DNA of 64,000 nucleotides from Stereum hirsutum FP-91666 SS1 (GCF_000264905.1 NW_006763144.1:1245648-1309647); one strand, 5' to 3'. Shown: positions 34,878 through 46,221, numbered from the stretch's first letter. Translations and numbers: made by a program. The notes: generated by a model from the letters alone, not told the origin.

Positions 34878-35896
34878 ATGTACCACCTTCTGAAAGGCCT
34901 TCACGAGTATCTGACCAGGTAAGTCGTCTGCATGTGTTGTAATATTTCTTGCTTAGAACGATGGTAGGAAAGAAGAGTTCTCGGTCATCATCATTGGCTT
35001 GGACGGTGCTGGCAAAACGGTTCGTTCCCCTCGTCCATCCCTCTCGAATACTTGGTAAACTCGACTCCACTCAGACTTTGCTGGAGAAGATCAAGACCAT
35101 CTACAACGATGTTCCAGGTCTTGACCCGGACAAGATAGCACCCACTGTTGGCCAGAACAGTAAGACCTACCCCACCACCTAGCTGCATGATCTGACTGTG
35201 GCACCCAGTGGGGAAGATCTCGCTTCCTTCAACCATCTTACAATTCTGGGATCTTGGAGGCCAACGAGGCATTCGGTCTATATGGTCAAAATACTACGAT
35301 GATTGCCATGCTGTGGTGTATGTCATTGACGCAGAGGACCGAGAGAGGCTCGGTGAAGGCTGGGAAGTATTCGGTATGTATTCTCGCTCTGACTTCACGC
35401 TCCAATCACGCTACGTATCCCCTGCATTCGCTTACGCTTACGCTTCCTTATTCCATGCTGACATTGTGCAAGGACTCTAAGATAACGTGCTCTCAGCGCC
35501 CCAAATCCTCGGCGTCCCCCTCCTGTTACTCGCCAACAAGCAAGACAGTCCACAAAGCCTCTCCGTAGAAGAAATCCGACACGACTACGAGGACTGGCAC
35601 CAGCGCAAGATGGAGAGTGCGCGTAGGACGTATGGTGAGGAGAACGACATGGAGCAGAGAAGGGAGAGGATTGCTAGTCTGGACGTCATGGGGGTCTCAG
35701 CACTGGAGGGGTATGCACTATTGCTTCTTGGAGCACTGTTCCTTTCTGTGCTGAACGCTCTCATTTCTTAGGACGGGAGTGAGGGCTGCAGTCGATTGGC
35801 TGTTCTTGAGAGTGCAGAATAGTAGACGGAGGTGCGTCCGCTCTCAAATCACGCCGGTCTTGGTTTACTGACTGTCTGTGCAGAGACGAATCATAG
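34878..35896 (+). CDS. Arl3/ARFRP1-type ARF-like GTPase
   Basis: Begins [14 protein letters not shown], the Met-Tyr/Phe start that is N-acetylated in yeast Arl3 instead of being myristoylated. Exon 1 ends at ACC AG and splices into [17 protein letters not shown] (P-loop). The rest follows over further exons: [27 protein letters not shown] (switch I), [14 protein letters not shown] (switch II, WDxGGQ), LLLLANKQD (NKxD) and SALEG (SAx). The last two exons encode [19 protein letters not shown] and end in TAG at 35894-35896. Arl3/ARFRP1 works at the trans-Golgi with Arl1 and Sys1. Between switch II and the C-terminus there is an insert rich in Arg and Glu (near 35590-35680), also known in this subfamily. 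All nucleotide-binding motifs are intact. Confidence 0.94.
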
Positions 35897-37124
35897 GAGA
35901 TTTCTCGTACAACTTTGCCCTATTTTTTATATTGATGCAACAATATTCATTCTCTTTCTGACTGTATCTAATGACCAGATCTATCACTTCACACCAACAG
36001 CCTCACCATCGAGTCCCGACCCGTCATGCACTCACGTCAACCGATCCTCGACCCTCCATGACCACTAACCTCGCCATTCACCTTTATTCTGGACATAATA
36101 TCGGACTCTCCCGCCATACAAATCGCACTAGACATTACCGACATGCTTGAAAGGGGAGCGCTGGGCTACATTATCGTCTCTATTGAGGCTTGCTCTGCGA
36201 GGATGGGCGGTTTCCGGATCGACGATGTTGTGGTTTCTTTTGTCCGACGATTGCATCGTCTTGCTATGTTCTCGGGTTCTCAGCAGATCATATCATGATT
36301 TTGTTCGGTGCCTCTTTGTAGAGAAGTCGAAGAGTTGCTTGCTTTATTCGAGAGCCATGATGTCGGCAGCTTTCATTGCTCTGAGTTACTTAGTGGTGAG
36401 TACTGGTACCGCACGGATCAGAAGAGGTCAAGATCACATCTCGGATCGGGTCCCTTGCTATTGAAGGCTATATAAGTACATTGTCGTATGTTGGGGACTT
36501 CAAAGCAGAGAGAGCATTACTGCTGCTCGAGTTCGTCACGGCCCCGAGCCGACGAGGCTCGAGGTCCGAGTCCGCGGCGACAACAGTGGTCAGTGAATGG
36601 TCCAATACGGTAAAAATAAGAGTCCATAAAGCCTTAGGGGAGGTCACATATGGGTCGTAGTACATGTAGATACCTCAAAATATGATATCTGACCCGCGTC
36701 AGAATGGCTGGAGCCTTCACCACCTTGGGGGTAGAACATGACGCCGCCTTACCGGGCAGCTCCCCCGGGATAGAGGTCTTCCTGAGTTGTCCTCGTGAAG
36801 GCCTGCATTTAAGACCGGAAGGTCTACCGGAATGCATGTACAGAACATCTGATAACAATTTGAGGGTGTGTGAGCGACATGGAGGTTATGAAAGGCATCA
36901 GAGCGAGTAGGGCAAAGAGACAAAGACGAGGAGGGGGTGCTGATGGTGCTCACCTGCCGGATGAGGAAGGTGAACTTGAGCGTGGGACAGTGCCTACTCT
37001 CTAAGAGCACAGAGCACATCTCACTGCGTGCTTCTCCGCCTCGAGGCTGCCTTCATACGCGCCTGTCCTCTGCTTTCCGCCCCTCTTCACTGCGATAGAC
37101 CAGTATACCCTCAGCCAGACGAGT
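35897..37124. other. intergenic upstream of C2H2 gene 1
   Basis: About 1.2 kb. Short open frames on both strands show no domain. A TATATAAG string lies at 36469-36476, with no gene I can attach to it. Confidence 0.4.
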
Positions 37125-37130
37125 ATAAAG
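37125..37130 (+). promoter_or_regulatory. TATA box of C2H2 gene 1
   Basis: CGAGTATAAAGCC, with TATAAA 82-87 bases before the ATG at 37212. The string CGAGTATAAA recurs at the promoter of the paralogous gene near 46290. Confidence 0.6.
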
Positions 37131-37211
37131 CCAGCTTTTGTTTCGCTATGGATTCTCCAACCACCCACCAAATCACCTTTGCACTTCCTCCCCGCTCCCC
37201 GCTTTCTCCCA

Positions 37212-38407
37212 ATGTCTTCCAACGCACACTCTGGTTTGGATAACATCTCCACGGATCTCCTTACAGGACTCAACAGTCCCTTCCATGACTTCACCAATCC
37301 CGAGGACTGGCTCTCTGCTGATCTATTCGGCCCCTGCGTCTCGTCGCCTATCACTCGCGATGGTTTCACCTCTGACTCCGATCTCGAGTTCCAACTCCGT
37401 CCACTCGAAGATTATCACCTTCCGGATGAAGTCTGGGGTTCCTTTGCACCGTGAGTCTCTTATGCCTTTAGATATATCAATATGAGCACCGACTGATGAA
37501 GCTTATCTTCAGTAAACACGATATCTCGCAGCCTACCATCCCCGACTACCATCCTACCATCCCTGACTACCATGACATGGGACCTGCAAGGGTCATGCTC
37601 CCTATCATCGACATTTCCTCAGAGTTTTTCTCCACCAACTTCTCTTCCGCCGTCTCTACCTCTACCGCCATCGCGACCTCATCTATCATCCCCTCCCTTC
37701 CTACCACCGTCGCCCTTCCCACCATATCACCCAGTAACGCCCCTTCATCCACGCTCGAGGACAGCGATGGTGCAGGTCCATCGCGGCCTCAATCTCCGTC
37801 CAAGACCGATCCTCCCTCTGACTCGGAGGATGATACCTCCGTCTACGGCGAGAGCGATGACGACGACAGCGACGACGAGTACGTTCCTGCCGGAGGCGCC
37901 AGCCCCAAACGCAAGCGATCCCCCCGCTCCGACAAGCTCCTCTTGCGCAACTCGTCTGCAAGCTCTCCCCCTGCTCTCGGTGAAACCGAGGACGACTTAC
38001 CCTCCCCTACCAAATTCCCTCGCGCCGCCCCTCCTCGCAGTAAACAAGTCTTGACTACTCTCGGACAGACAGATGTTTCCTCCCCTTCCACCCTCAAGGG
38101 CGCCAACAGGTGGGCTTGTCCGCACTGCGACTTCGTACAGAAGAACCATCGCATGCCGGACCTCAAGCGCCATATCCGCAAGCACTACCCCACCAACAAG
38201 TACGTCTGCTGTGGCGTGCCCGTCGAGGAGAAGGAGAAGTATGGAGCGAAGGAGACGGCGGCGCCGATGGAGTATAATGGGCGGATGATGGTTGGGGGCT
38301 GTATGCAGAGCATGAGCAGAAGGGACGCGTTGAAGAGGCATATCGACAACAAGAACGTGACGTGTGTGGGTGATCTGGAGGGGGATTGGCATCAATTCCA
38401 GGGATGA
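37212..38407 (+). CDS. C2H2 zinc-finger protein, paralog 1
   Basis: Two exons, 37212-37450 and 37513-38407, phase 2, giving 377 aa. The N-terminal half is acidic and Ser/Pro-rich and contains a duplicated PTIPDYH unit right after the intron. A strongly acidic run (about residues 200-230) is followed by a basic cluster SPKRKRSPRS, a likely nuclear signal. The C-terminal ~105 residues hold a two-part zinc module. First is WACPHCDFVQKN..DLKRHIRKH (C-x2-C..H-x4-H). After VCCGVPVEEKE comes GGCMQSMSRRDALKRHID and CVGDLEGDWHQ. This module is typical of uncharacterised Agaricomycete transcription-factor-like proteins. Function is unknown; DNA binding is inferred. ATG 37212 is preferred over an in-frame ATG at 37179 because it gives a leader that fits the TATA box. 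Confidence 0.85.
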
Positions 38408-38890
38408 GCGGTGTTTGTGATTTCATTCGTTCTACCTTTTCTGGATTGTCTCTTCGTCTGCTTCTTCCTTTTCTCTGTTTCGGTCTCTATCTCTATCTTG
38501 CCGGCGCGAGCGCCTCGATCTTACGAATCATCTATCTATCATTCTCTTTCTCCACTTCGTCCTTCAACAACGTACATACATACATACAGTGATATCTTTC
38601 CTGCCTCATACCATCCTATCCTCGACAAAGAATCCTTCGGCTTGTATTTCTAACCTTTCTTCTTTCTCTTGCTTTATGTTCCGTCTTCGAACCAAAATAA
38701 AAGGCATTGTACGAATACCTACGTCTCTTCTCTTCTTCGTTTCTTCTCCCCTCTCTTCGGCTCCCCGGATTCAATACGATCGCAACTTTCGTTTCTTCTC
38801 TCATACTTACATTCTACTGCCCAGTTGCTTTGACCTGGTGAACGTGACTACGCATCGAAATGCACTGCGTTTGATACTTCCTTTGTGAAT
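38408..38890 (+). other. pyrimidine-rich 3' flank of C2H2 gene 1
   Basis: Nearly 500 bases with strong C/T bias on the sense strand directly after the stop. It includes a short TACA repeat near 38573-38588. Probably 3' UTR. From 38891 to 39918 the sequence shows a T-run at 39409-39419 and GA-rich repeats at 39480-39730, but no gene. Confidence 0.45.
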
Positions 38891-39918
38891 CCTCGAAGTG
38901 CATTGCGAGCGTATCCTGTCCGAGGAGGGCCCGCAAAGTCCTTTTTTGACAACCCCTGTGGCCCTCCTTTCACCTGACCGGTTTACTTGTGAGCAACCGT
39001 CTGTGAATCAGTGTGTGAATATGGAGCGTGCGCCGGCCGTATAAACCTCAGCGCGAAGATAGATCAGCGTAATGACGATAAAATTAACCTCAGCCAGCCC
39101 AACATACTACTAGGCAACCAACCGTTCTGCGGCCATTACTCGGGAGTCGGTGCCACATCACCAAGGGCAATCATGCAAAATGAGATCGGGCAACGGGCGT
39201 CCTTGCCACGTGTCCGAGGCACCCCGAAAATCAAAGCAATCTGCCGATCCGGCAAGTAAATTGTATGAGGCCGATGAATTTGAAATACTGCATCACGGGC
39301 GCGTATCGCGCGACGCGACGCGTCCCAAATTGGCTCGCACGGAAGCAGAAAAAATGTTCAACACGTACATACGCGTGATCACGCGTCATTTCGATTGCAA
39401 ATTCGCTTTTTTTTTTTTGCATTGTGCACTGAAACCAAGAAAAACACGGAATACAATTCGGCGAGAGAGATGCACACAGAGCGGGAGACGGACGACAAAG
39501 ATAGGATGGAATAAAGGAAGGAGAGAGAGAGGGATGATAAGAGCTAGGGTGGTACAGAGAAGAGAGGTGACGAGATGAACGAGCAACGAGGCAATCAATC
39601 AATCAGATCGGAATAAATCAAGAAAAGGAGACAGAAGCCGGCGCGGGAGTGTAAGCAGAGAGAATCCTATGTATACGTGTGTGGATACGGCGCGACTGCG
39701 ATAGAGATAGAGCTAGAGCTAGGGATGAGACTGGACACAAAAGAGAATAGACGAGGATTCCATGATGCGATAAATAATACCCAAGACGAACGAGAGAGGA
39801 AGATCGAGACTGGGATGTGGGAACGACGAGTGGATGCGACGATGGACAGATGGAGGTGGTACATACAGAGCGAGGGGACATGCAAGGAAACGAACATTAC
39901 ACTGCTGCTGCACGTCAA

Positions 39919-41085
39919 TTACTTCGAGGGTATCTCACCCTCTTCACTCAACTCGCCTTCCTCCTTGCTCGAACTACCGGCCTTCTGAGCAGCGCTTCCC
40001 GCACCGTGCTCGTCCTGTTTGGTTCCATTCAAGGACGCAGTTGCAGTTTCCTCCACCAGTGCATCGACGGAAGCATCCTCTTCAATAGCAACCACTTCTT
40101 CGTTGACAGATTCCTTCCCCTTCCCTCGTCCACTTCCCCTCGACTTCCTCTGAGGACGCCCAACCGCCATCGAGATGGAGGCGGAGGTCTGAGTGCCTTC
40201 GCTAGCACTGGAGTTCATCCTCTGAGCAGCAGGCTTGCTCGCAGCTGCTCTCGAACGCGTCGAACGTCGCTCGGGGAGCTTCTCCTCGGCAGGTTCAACG
40301 ACTTCAGCACCTTCAAGAGCAGCGGACACTGAACCTTCAGAGGCAGCGGCAGCAGCCGCTGCTGCTGCTTGAACGCCCCCACGCGTGGTCCGTGTGCGCT
40401 TTGACGGGTATGTGCTATCGTTCTCCTCCGCCTCCTTTCGCTTGCGTTTCGCGGCCGCGCTCTGTCCACCGCCCCGCTTCTTGCGACTGGAAGGCTTGTC
40501 GGTTGCGGGTTCGGCTGGGATGGCGATGGGGGAGCTCTCCGCGTCCGGGTCGCGAAGTTTCGCGGCTGGACGGCGGGTACGAGAGGAGGAGCGGCGTTTA
40601 GAGTCGTCGGTGGGGACTGGTTGAGCGACTTCCTTCTCTTCCTCCTCCGCGTCGGGGTTGATCTTTGGGAGAGAGCGAGCGAGGGTGCCCAAGGGGTGGT
40701 AGAGAGGAAGAGGGGGCTTCATGGGGTATAAACGCCTGGGTGGGACGATGGGAGAAAAGTCGATACGGGGTATCTGGGATTTGGGGCTGGTAGAGTTGGA
40801 ATCGGAGAGGTTCGAGCTAGTCGAAGATGATATGGAGGATGGCTTGATTACGGCAGAGCGCTCGATGGAGAGCCCTGCCGGGTGTTGAGACGAGGGGGAT
40901 CTGTAGGTCATGGATGGTTTGCGGCGGATGGTAGAACTGAGCTCGGGCACTTTGAAGCGCGGGGGAGACGTTGTGCATGATTTGGTGGGAGATACCTTGA
41001 CGGTCTTGACGGAGGTGATGACGCCCTTGACCTCTACGGTGGTGGGTCGACGAGAGCCGGGGACGACGGCGGAGAGTGTGTCCAT
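39919..41085 (-). CDS. disordered, charged nuclear-type protein, unrecognised
   Basis: One uninterrupted frame of 388 codons from ATG 41085 (MDTLSAVVPGSRRPTTVEV) to TAA at 39919-39921; an in-frame ATG at 41175 would add 30 residues. I do not recognise the family. The first third has a possibly structured start with VEVKGVITSVKTVKVSP and a hydrophobic-Pro motif, PPLPLYHPLGTLARSLP. The remainder is low-complexity with many Lys/Arg clusters (KKRGGGQSAAAKRKRK), an alanine run coded near 40340-40370, and a Glu-rich end, EEGELSEEGEIP. Basic clusters suggest nuclear location. Unusually for this window it has no intron. It shares a 480-base divergent promoter with the AAA+-like gene. Confidence 0.6.
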   Translation of the reverse strand: MDTLSAVVPGSRRPTTVEVKGVITSVKTVKVSPTKSCTTSPPRFKVPELSSTIRRKPSMTYRSPSSQHPAGLSIERSAVIKPSSISSSTSSNLSDSNSTSPKSQIPRIDFSPIVPPRRLYPMKPPLPLYHPLGTLARSLPKINPDAEEEEKEVAQPVPTDDSKRRSSSRTRRPAAKLRDPDAESSPIAIPAEPATDKPSSRKKRGGGQSAAAKRKRKEAEENDSTYPSKRTRTTRGGVQAAAAAAAAASEGSVSAALEGAEVVEPAEEKLPERRSTRSRAAASKPAAQRMNSSASEGTQTSASISMAVGRPQRKSRGSGRGKGKESVNEEVVAIEEDASVDALVEETATASLNGTKQDEHGAGSAAQKAGSSSKEEGELSEEGEIPSK

Positions 41086-41567
41086 GGGAGTTGTGTGAGA
41101 TGAAACAGTGCGATGAGCGTGTGTTGAGTGTTGCGTTCCCGAGGGAGGGTGGTGGTAGATGGGGGTGTGTAGCAAAGCGAGAAGAGGGGACGGTTCGAAT
41201 GCTGGTCACCGAGCAAGACGGGCCGGGGAGCGTGTGCGTCGGAGGACGTGTGGCGAGCAGAGGGTGTGCCACAGGAGATAGAGAGCGTCGAGGGTGTTGT
41301 CGCTGGGGGAGATGGGGAGAGCGTCGTGGACGACGGAGGATGATGTGGGAAAGAAAGCGGGGAGGGCTCGGTGCGGTGAAACGCGCAGGGCGTTTTGTGC
41401 AGGAGGCTGGAGAGTCTGCAGCTGTACAGTTCCTCCATTCAATTGTCCCCACGTGACCTCATTTCTCTTCATCCTCGATCCCTTCCGCTCGCTCGGCTCT
41501 CCGCCGTCGGCCCCTTCACCGTCCCCCGCCCGTCGCCCACGTCGTCTGCCCCAGCAACGGCCGCAAC

Positions 41568-43753
41568 ATGGACAATGTCGACCCCCTCGTCCATCATTCT
41601 GCCCAAACCAACAATGCGTCGCCAGGCATGCCCGCCTTCCTCCCGACTTTGCTCGATCACATAGCCGCCACATCACCCAATCTGCCCATCGACCCCGTCA
41701 TCGTCCAAAGCGTCCTGCTCTCAGTTATGGCAGGCTCAAAGCATCTTCTGCTCAGGACCCGCGAAGAGGATGTCCGAATAGTGCAGAACTTGACTGCAAT
41801 TGTGAGTTTGTGCCCTTTCGCTTCGCTTCTGAGCCAGCTCAGCTCGCTCGCGCGTCATACGTTTCGCACATGGAAGAGACGCTCATGTCCCTTCTGCCAC
41901 ATACAGACTGTATCGCTTTCTTGTACATACACTCAACAAAATATATTTGATATCTGCTCGACTCGACATAAGCTCCCGTCATGCGTCCATTGCGCTCACA
42001 CAGTTCTATGTAGCTGCTTAACGACGTGCTCGCATACCCCACCTTCAAACACAAGCTGCGTTCAAACGTGAAACAAAGCCCATCATCATTTCTCTCCTCT
42101 ATATTCTTTTCCCGAACATCAAACCCCTACACACGAGATCCTTCCAAGCCATTCGCCCGTGGCCGCAATAGACGCTCTCGCACTTATCCTCTTGCAGAAG
42201 TCCCACCCTCTCCCGAACCTGTCGAAGAAGCGCAGAACGCTGATGCCGACGTCAATCCTTCGCTTCTAATGAGCGCGCAAGCACCGGTCGAGCCAGAGCA
42301 CCCTGTTCGACCACCACTGCGCCCACACCCACTGGGGATCTATACCGACCCAGGTCTGATCACTACTCAGCAGTCTAATACCGTTCACCTTGGCCCTGTT
42401 TCCGATGCTTTGCTTCCTCGTGCAGTCGTGCTTTCTGGCTTGGAAAATGCGACGATGCCTTGTCAGCGTGCTCTATCCCTTGTGCTATTCCAGAGAAAGA
42501 TCGTGCTTGAGGATGACGAGGAGCTGGGTGCCATGAACAGTCCGGAGTGGACGCTACCGGATGATTTCATGTTTGTGCTGGTATGCCCCTGGGATCCCCG
42601 CGAGAGGCCTGGTGTTTATAAGGGAATAGTAAGCGACATCCAATCTCCTTACGACCCCATCACTGACTACGATAATGGATAGCTCGACCATTTCTCTCTT
42701 AGCGCCACAATAGGTCTTGCAAGAGAGACGCGACAACACTACTCTTCCTACATGTCATCACTCCTTCCAGCCACTACCCCTCCCACAACCACGACTTCAC
42801 CCAAACCCACGCTAGCTCTCCAGCCCTCAGCACCGACCCCCCTCCCCTCCCAACTCCTCCACCGCCTACGCGAACTCAGCACCCCCGAACACGTCCACAT
42901 CGACGGTGGCCTCCGACTGTACCTAACAGACCTCATGTCCGCCATCCGGCACCACCACGAGCTAGACGGAATGCTCATCGGTGCCCGCGCAATGCGCGAC
43001 GCCGAAGCGCTCATACGCGCCCATCGCGTACTCTGCGGCACGGACGGAGGAACGGGCCTCATCGAGAATATGGTCGCGCTGGAGGTTCAATCCGCCGAAC
43101 ATACCAAAACGCGGGGCGGTGGTTTGGCGAGTATGATGGCCACTATGACTACGACGACGAGCGAGGACGAGGGCGTGCCGGTCGAGAGCAGTGAGGTCCC
43201 TGGGTTCACGTCGACGAGCGACGATGCGGCGTTTCCGGGCGTGAGGAGGAGGAAGGGCCCGGGGTTCGGCGAGGAGGATATCGACGATAGTGGGTACGTG
43301 CTCGTCAGCTTGAAGTGGGATAATACGAATGTCGTGGGATCGGCACGGGGGGGAAACACCAACGGGCTCCTGCATGCTACGACTACGAACGCAGCCGCTC
43401 ACGGGTCGTCGTTCTCACTCAATAATTCTAGCACTTCGTCGCTCGCGCCGGGGTTTCAGCATAGTCCGGGCGCGGGCGCGGGACGGCAGCGAAGAGGGAG
43501 GGGAGCGAGGGAGTGGTGGGATGTGGAGGATGAGAAGGCGAGGTGGGATGTGAGCGAGGTGGATGTGGCGAAGGTCGTGCCGAGGGTGGTGTCGCATCGG
43601 TTGAGGGTGAGGAGTGGACCGGAGGACGAGGTATTGAGTAGTGTGGTTTTTACGGCTGTTCCGCCGATTGGGAGGGAGGGAGAACACAATAAGGGGACGT
43701 GGAAGAGGAGGACGGTGAAGGATATTTTGGTGAAGCTACTCGGAGAGGTGTAA
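41568..43753 (+). CDS. MoxR/Mg-chelatase-like AAA+ protein without visible P-loop
   Basis: Exon 1 from ATG 41568 (MDNVDPLVHHSAQ) ends near 41800. A ~200-base intron leads to an exon starting LLNDVLAYPTFKHKL, and another intron follows CPWDPRERPGVYKGI. Similarity to MoxR/Mg-chelatase AAA+ proteins is seen in AVVLSGLENATMPCQRALS and RKIVLEDDEE. It is also seen in DDFMFVLVCPWDPRERPG, LDHFSLSATI, and a lid-like segment RLYLTDLMSAIRHHHELDG with GARAMRDAEALIRAHRVL. A Walker A motif (GxxGxGKS/T) is not present in any exon I can build. The C-terminal ~230 residues are low-complexity. Homologues of this kind are uncharacterised in fungi. The family call is moderate; ATPase activity is doubtful. Confidence 0.55.
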
Positions 43754-45050
43754 TTGCGTTTGGACATTTGACCTCTTCAGTCTTCATCATAACATTCACC
43801 GAACTACAAGGTTCAAAAGACCTGATTGAGTTGAGCGAACAGGCATTCCGTCCTTCATGTGGAGTAGCAAAACAAGGTTGGCGCGCCACAACAGAAAGTT
43901 TTCAGGCTGAGGGTGACATCGAAAGAATCTTGCAATGGGTTCACACAAACAGAGATAGAGCAGGACATAAAATTGCATTCATTCCAGCATATCCATGTAC
44001 AAAACACACCCCAACCCTCCTCAAAACTGCCCAAAATCCTACAAGCCCGCACCACCGATCCACACCTCCATCCCCCGATAAATCAGGAAGATAAGAAGAA
44101 GGTGATCCATCAGACAAATGCTCTCCTCGCTGACAAGCGCACCACCGACTCCGAAGAGTGCGACAGCGAGCGAGCCAAACGTCATCGAGTCCTCGCTCAA
44201 CAAAGAGCGAAAGACATGTTCTCGGTGTGACGAGGGAGCATGGGTGTCATCGACTGGATTTGAAGGATGCGGCAAGTGTAAACTTGCAAGACTCGGTTAG
44301 TTTCTATAGAATAGATCCTAGCTGTATACGAGAAACAAAACGAATTGGTTAGACGGGAGGACTGGGACGAGGGATAGGGAGGGATACGCGCCTGAGTATG
44401 TTCTAAGGAAAAAACGAAGGGTGCGGGGAGGGCTGGATTATATAGATGCAGTGTTTAGGGCAGGCTGTAGCGTAGGCGCCGAAAAAAAAATTCGGGCGGA
44501 CTGCAGCGCGGTGGCCGGGTGGCGTGGGCATGTTTGACGATTCGCCACCGTGTCCGTAGCATTGGCGATGCTAGGTCGCCGTCGAACAAGGGGATTCGAG
44601 AACTTCAAGGGACACGAGCGGTGGACGTAATAAGCATTTCATACAAGGAAATCAAGATAAGAAACTAACGAAAGCAATATGATTTGACGAAGGCCAGTGG
44701 CAATGCAATCTGGGGCGAGGTAGTACTTACAAGACAAAAAGGTACCGGTAGCGTAGAGGAAGGCATGGCGAGTATTAATAGGGTCAGGGAGAGAAGGCGA
44801 AGAAACTGAGAGATGAGTACAAGTAGTGGTCAGATGGAAGATGGGGGTCTGCGTGTATAAGTGCGTCACGACGGCCAGCTTGAAGACGAGGTCAAGTAGA
44901 AAGAAACATAGAAGGAATTGCGAGATGTTGAGATAATGGATACAGAGGAGGTTGAAATCGTCCATATTGGATACAGTAAGTAATTTATGGACAGGGGCCT
45001 TTACTCGTCCGGATTGCAGAAAAAGAAGACACCTCCTTAGAGTATACTCG
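43754..45050. other. intergenic with ambiguous small ORFs
   Basis: About 1.3 kb. On the minus strand, 44039-44275 encodes 78 residues, of which the last 48 (MTFGSLAVALFGVGG onward) are hydrophobic. On the plus strand, 44118-44300 overlaps it and encodes a peptide with a CxxC-x13-CxxC pattern. A minus-strand TATATAA lies near 44448. Only one of the two frames could be real; neither is recognised. Confidence 0.3.
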
Positions 45051-46221
45051 TCACTGATTGAATAAATGCCAATCCCCATCCAAGTCGCCTATACAACCTT
45101 TTCTGCTGCCATTGATGTGCCTCTTTAGCACATCCTTCCGACAAGAGACACTTATCCAACAACCTCCTACCATCCACCGACCATTGAAAAATATCGGGGG
45201 CGATAGCGAAGGGCTCACGGTATACCGGCCAACCCGGACGTCATCTAGAGGAACGCCACAGCAGACAGCTTCAAATCCATGGATAAGTATGTGCCGCTTG
45301 AGATCTGCAGCCTTTCGATCTGTGGGGCAGGAACCCTTTGGGATATGGAGACAAATCGGACATTGATTGATTGATGCAGCGAGCTTGAGAACTGCGTTGA
45401 GAAATGAAGGGGAGATCTGCCATATGTTGCGAGGGGGTGCAGCGCGAGGAAAGAGTCTAACCGGGGACAAGGGTGAATCGGGCTCGGACGAAGAAGTGAA
45501 GACGGAGAAATCGTCTTGAGGGAGGGGACGGGAAGGACCGGGATAGGCAAATGAGTGGTGATGGATGGATGCTGGAAAAGGTTGATCGGGGGATGCAAAC
45601 AGTGTAGATGACCCTTCAAAGGTGTTTGAGGCGAGAATCGATTGATGGGTGGGCACAGAGGGAAACCTGGAGAACTCATAATCCGAAAAGGAACGTAAAG
45701 CGAAGGGATGTGTAGACGTTTGGGAGGGAGCAGAGTCTCGGACAAGGAGATGGGAAGAGGGATTTTGTACGGATGGTACGTAAGAGCCTGAGGCGATGTC
45801 CTGCTGGTGGTTCCAGTACGGATGAAAAGGGACGTGGCTGGCGAACGGCTGGGTAGAAACGGCGGCTGGGTTTTGGTATGGGTTTTGTGGGGGATGACCC
45901 TCCAATGGATAGAGGGCAGGGGACCACTGAAAGTCTTGGCTCGGGTATGACTCTAGTGGAAGACCGTGCAGGTCCGTGAGCTCTATTGGGTCGCTGAGGG
46001 TAAATGTACGTCAGAAAACAGTTAAAGGGGTATGGGAATAATTCTCACAGAGAAGGAGGGGTGTAGATGTTGGTGGTGGGTTGGTATTGATCTTGGGGAG
46101 TCGTAGGCGTGGCTAGCTGCTCCGGGTAGGAGTAGTTTGCGCGGTGTCCACTGTATGCAGCGTCAGCGTGGGAGGATAAAGCCTGCGAGCCCTGGAATGT
46201 GTGGTCGGGGTGGTTAGACAT
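45051..46221 (-). CDS. C2H2 zinc-finger protein, paralog 2
   Basis: Two exons, 46221-46049 and 45993-45051, phase 2, giving 371 aa. Length, single N-terminal phase-2 intron and domain layout match the gene at 37.2 kb, so the two are paralogs. The N-terminus is Tyr/Ser/Pro/His-rich, without the acidic run of paralog 1. The C-terminal module reads CPICLHIPKG..ADLKRHILIH, then VCCGVPLDD. After a variable loop come FFNGRWMVGGCWISVSCRKD, VLKRHINGS and CIGDLDGDWH. FPRAAPPR precedes the fingers in both proteins. Probable nuclear DNA-binding protein of unknown targets. The loop between the two halves is longer and more hydrophobic here, and the basic cluster before the fingers is missing. Confidence 0.85.

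Noticed and set aside
34401..34904. Longer start of Vma16 at 34904 and large frames on the same strand
   Set aside because: Would add a basic segment unlike the family and overlap the Arl3/ARFRP1 5' region; ATG 34739 gives the family start.
37572..38054. 160-codon alternative plus frame inside C2H2 gene 1
   Set aside because: Ser/Pro/Thr-rich shift of the low-complexity coding region; the other frame carries the zinc module and the exact intron junction.
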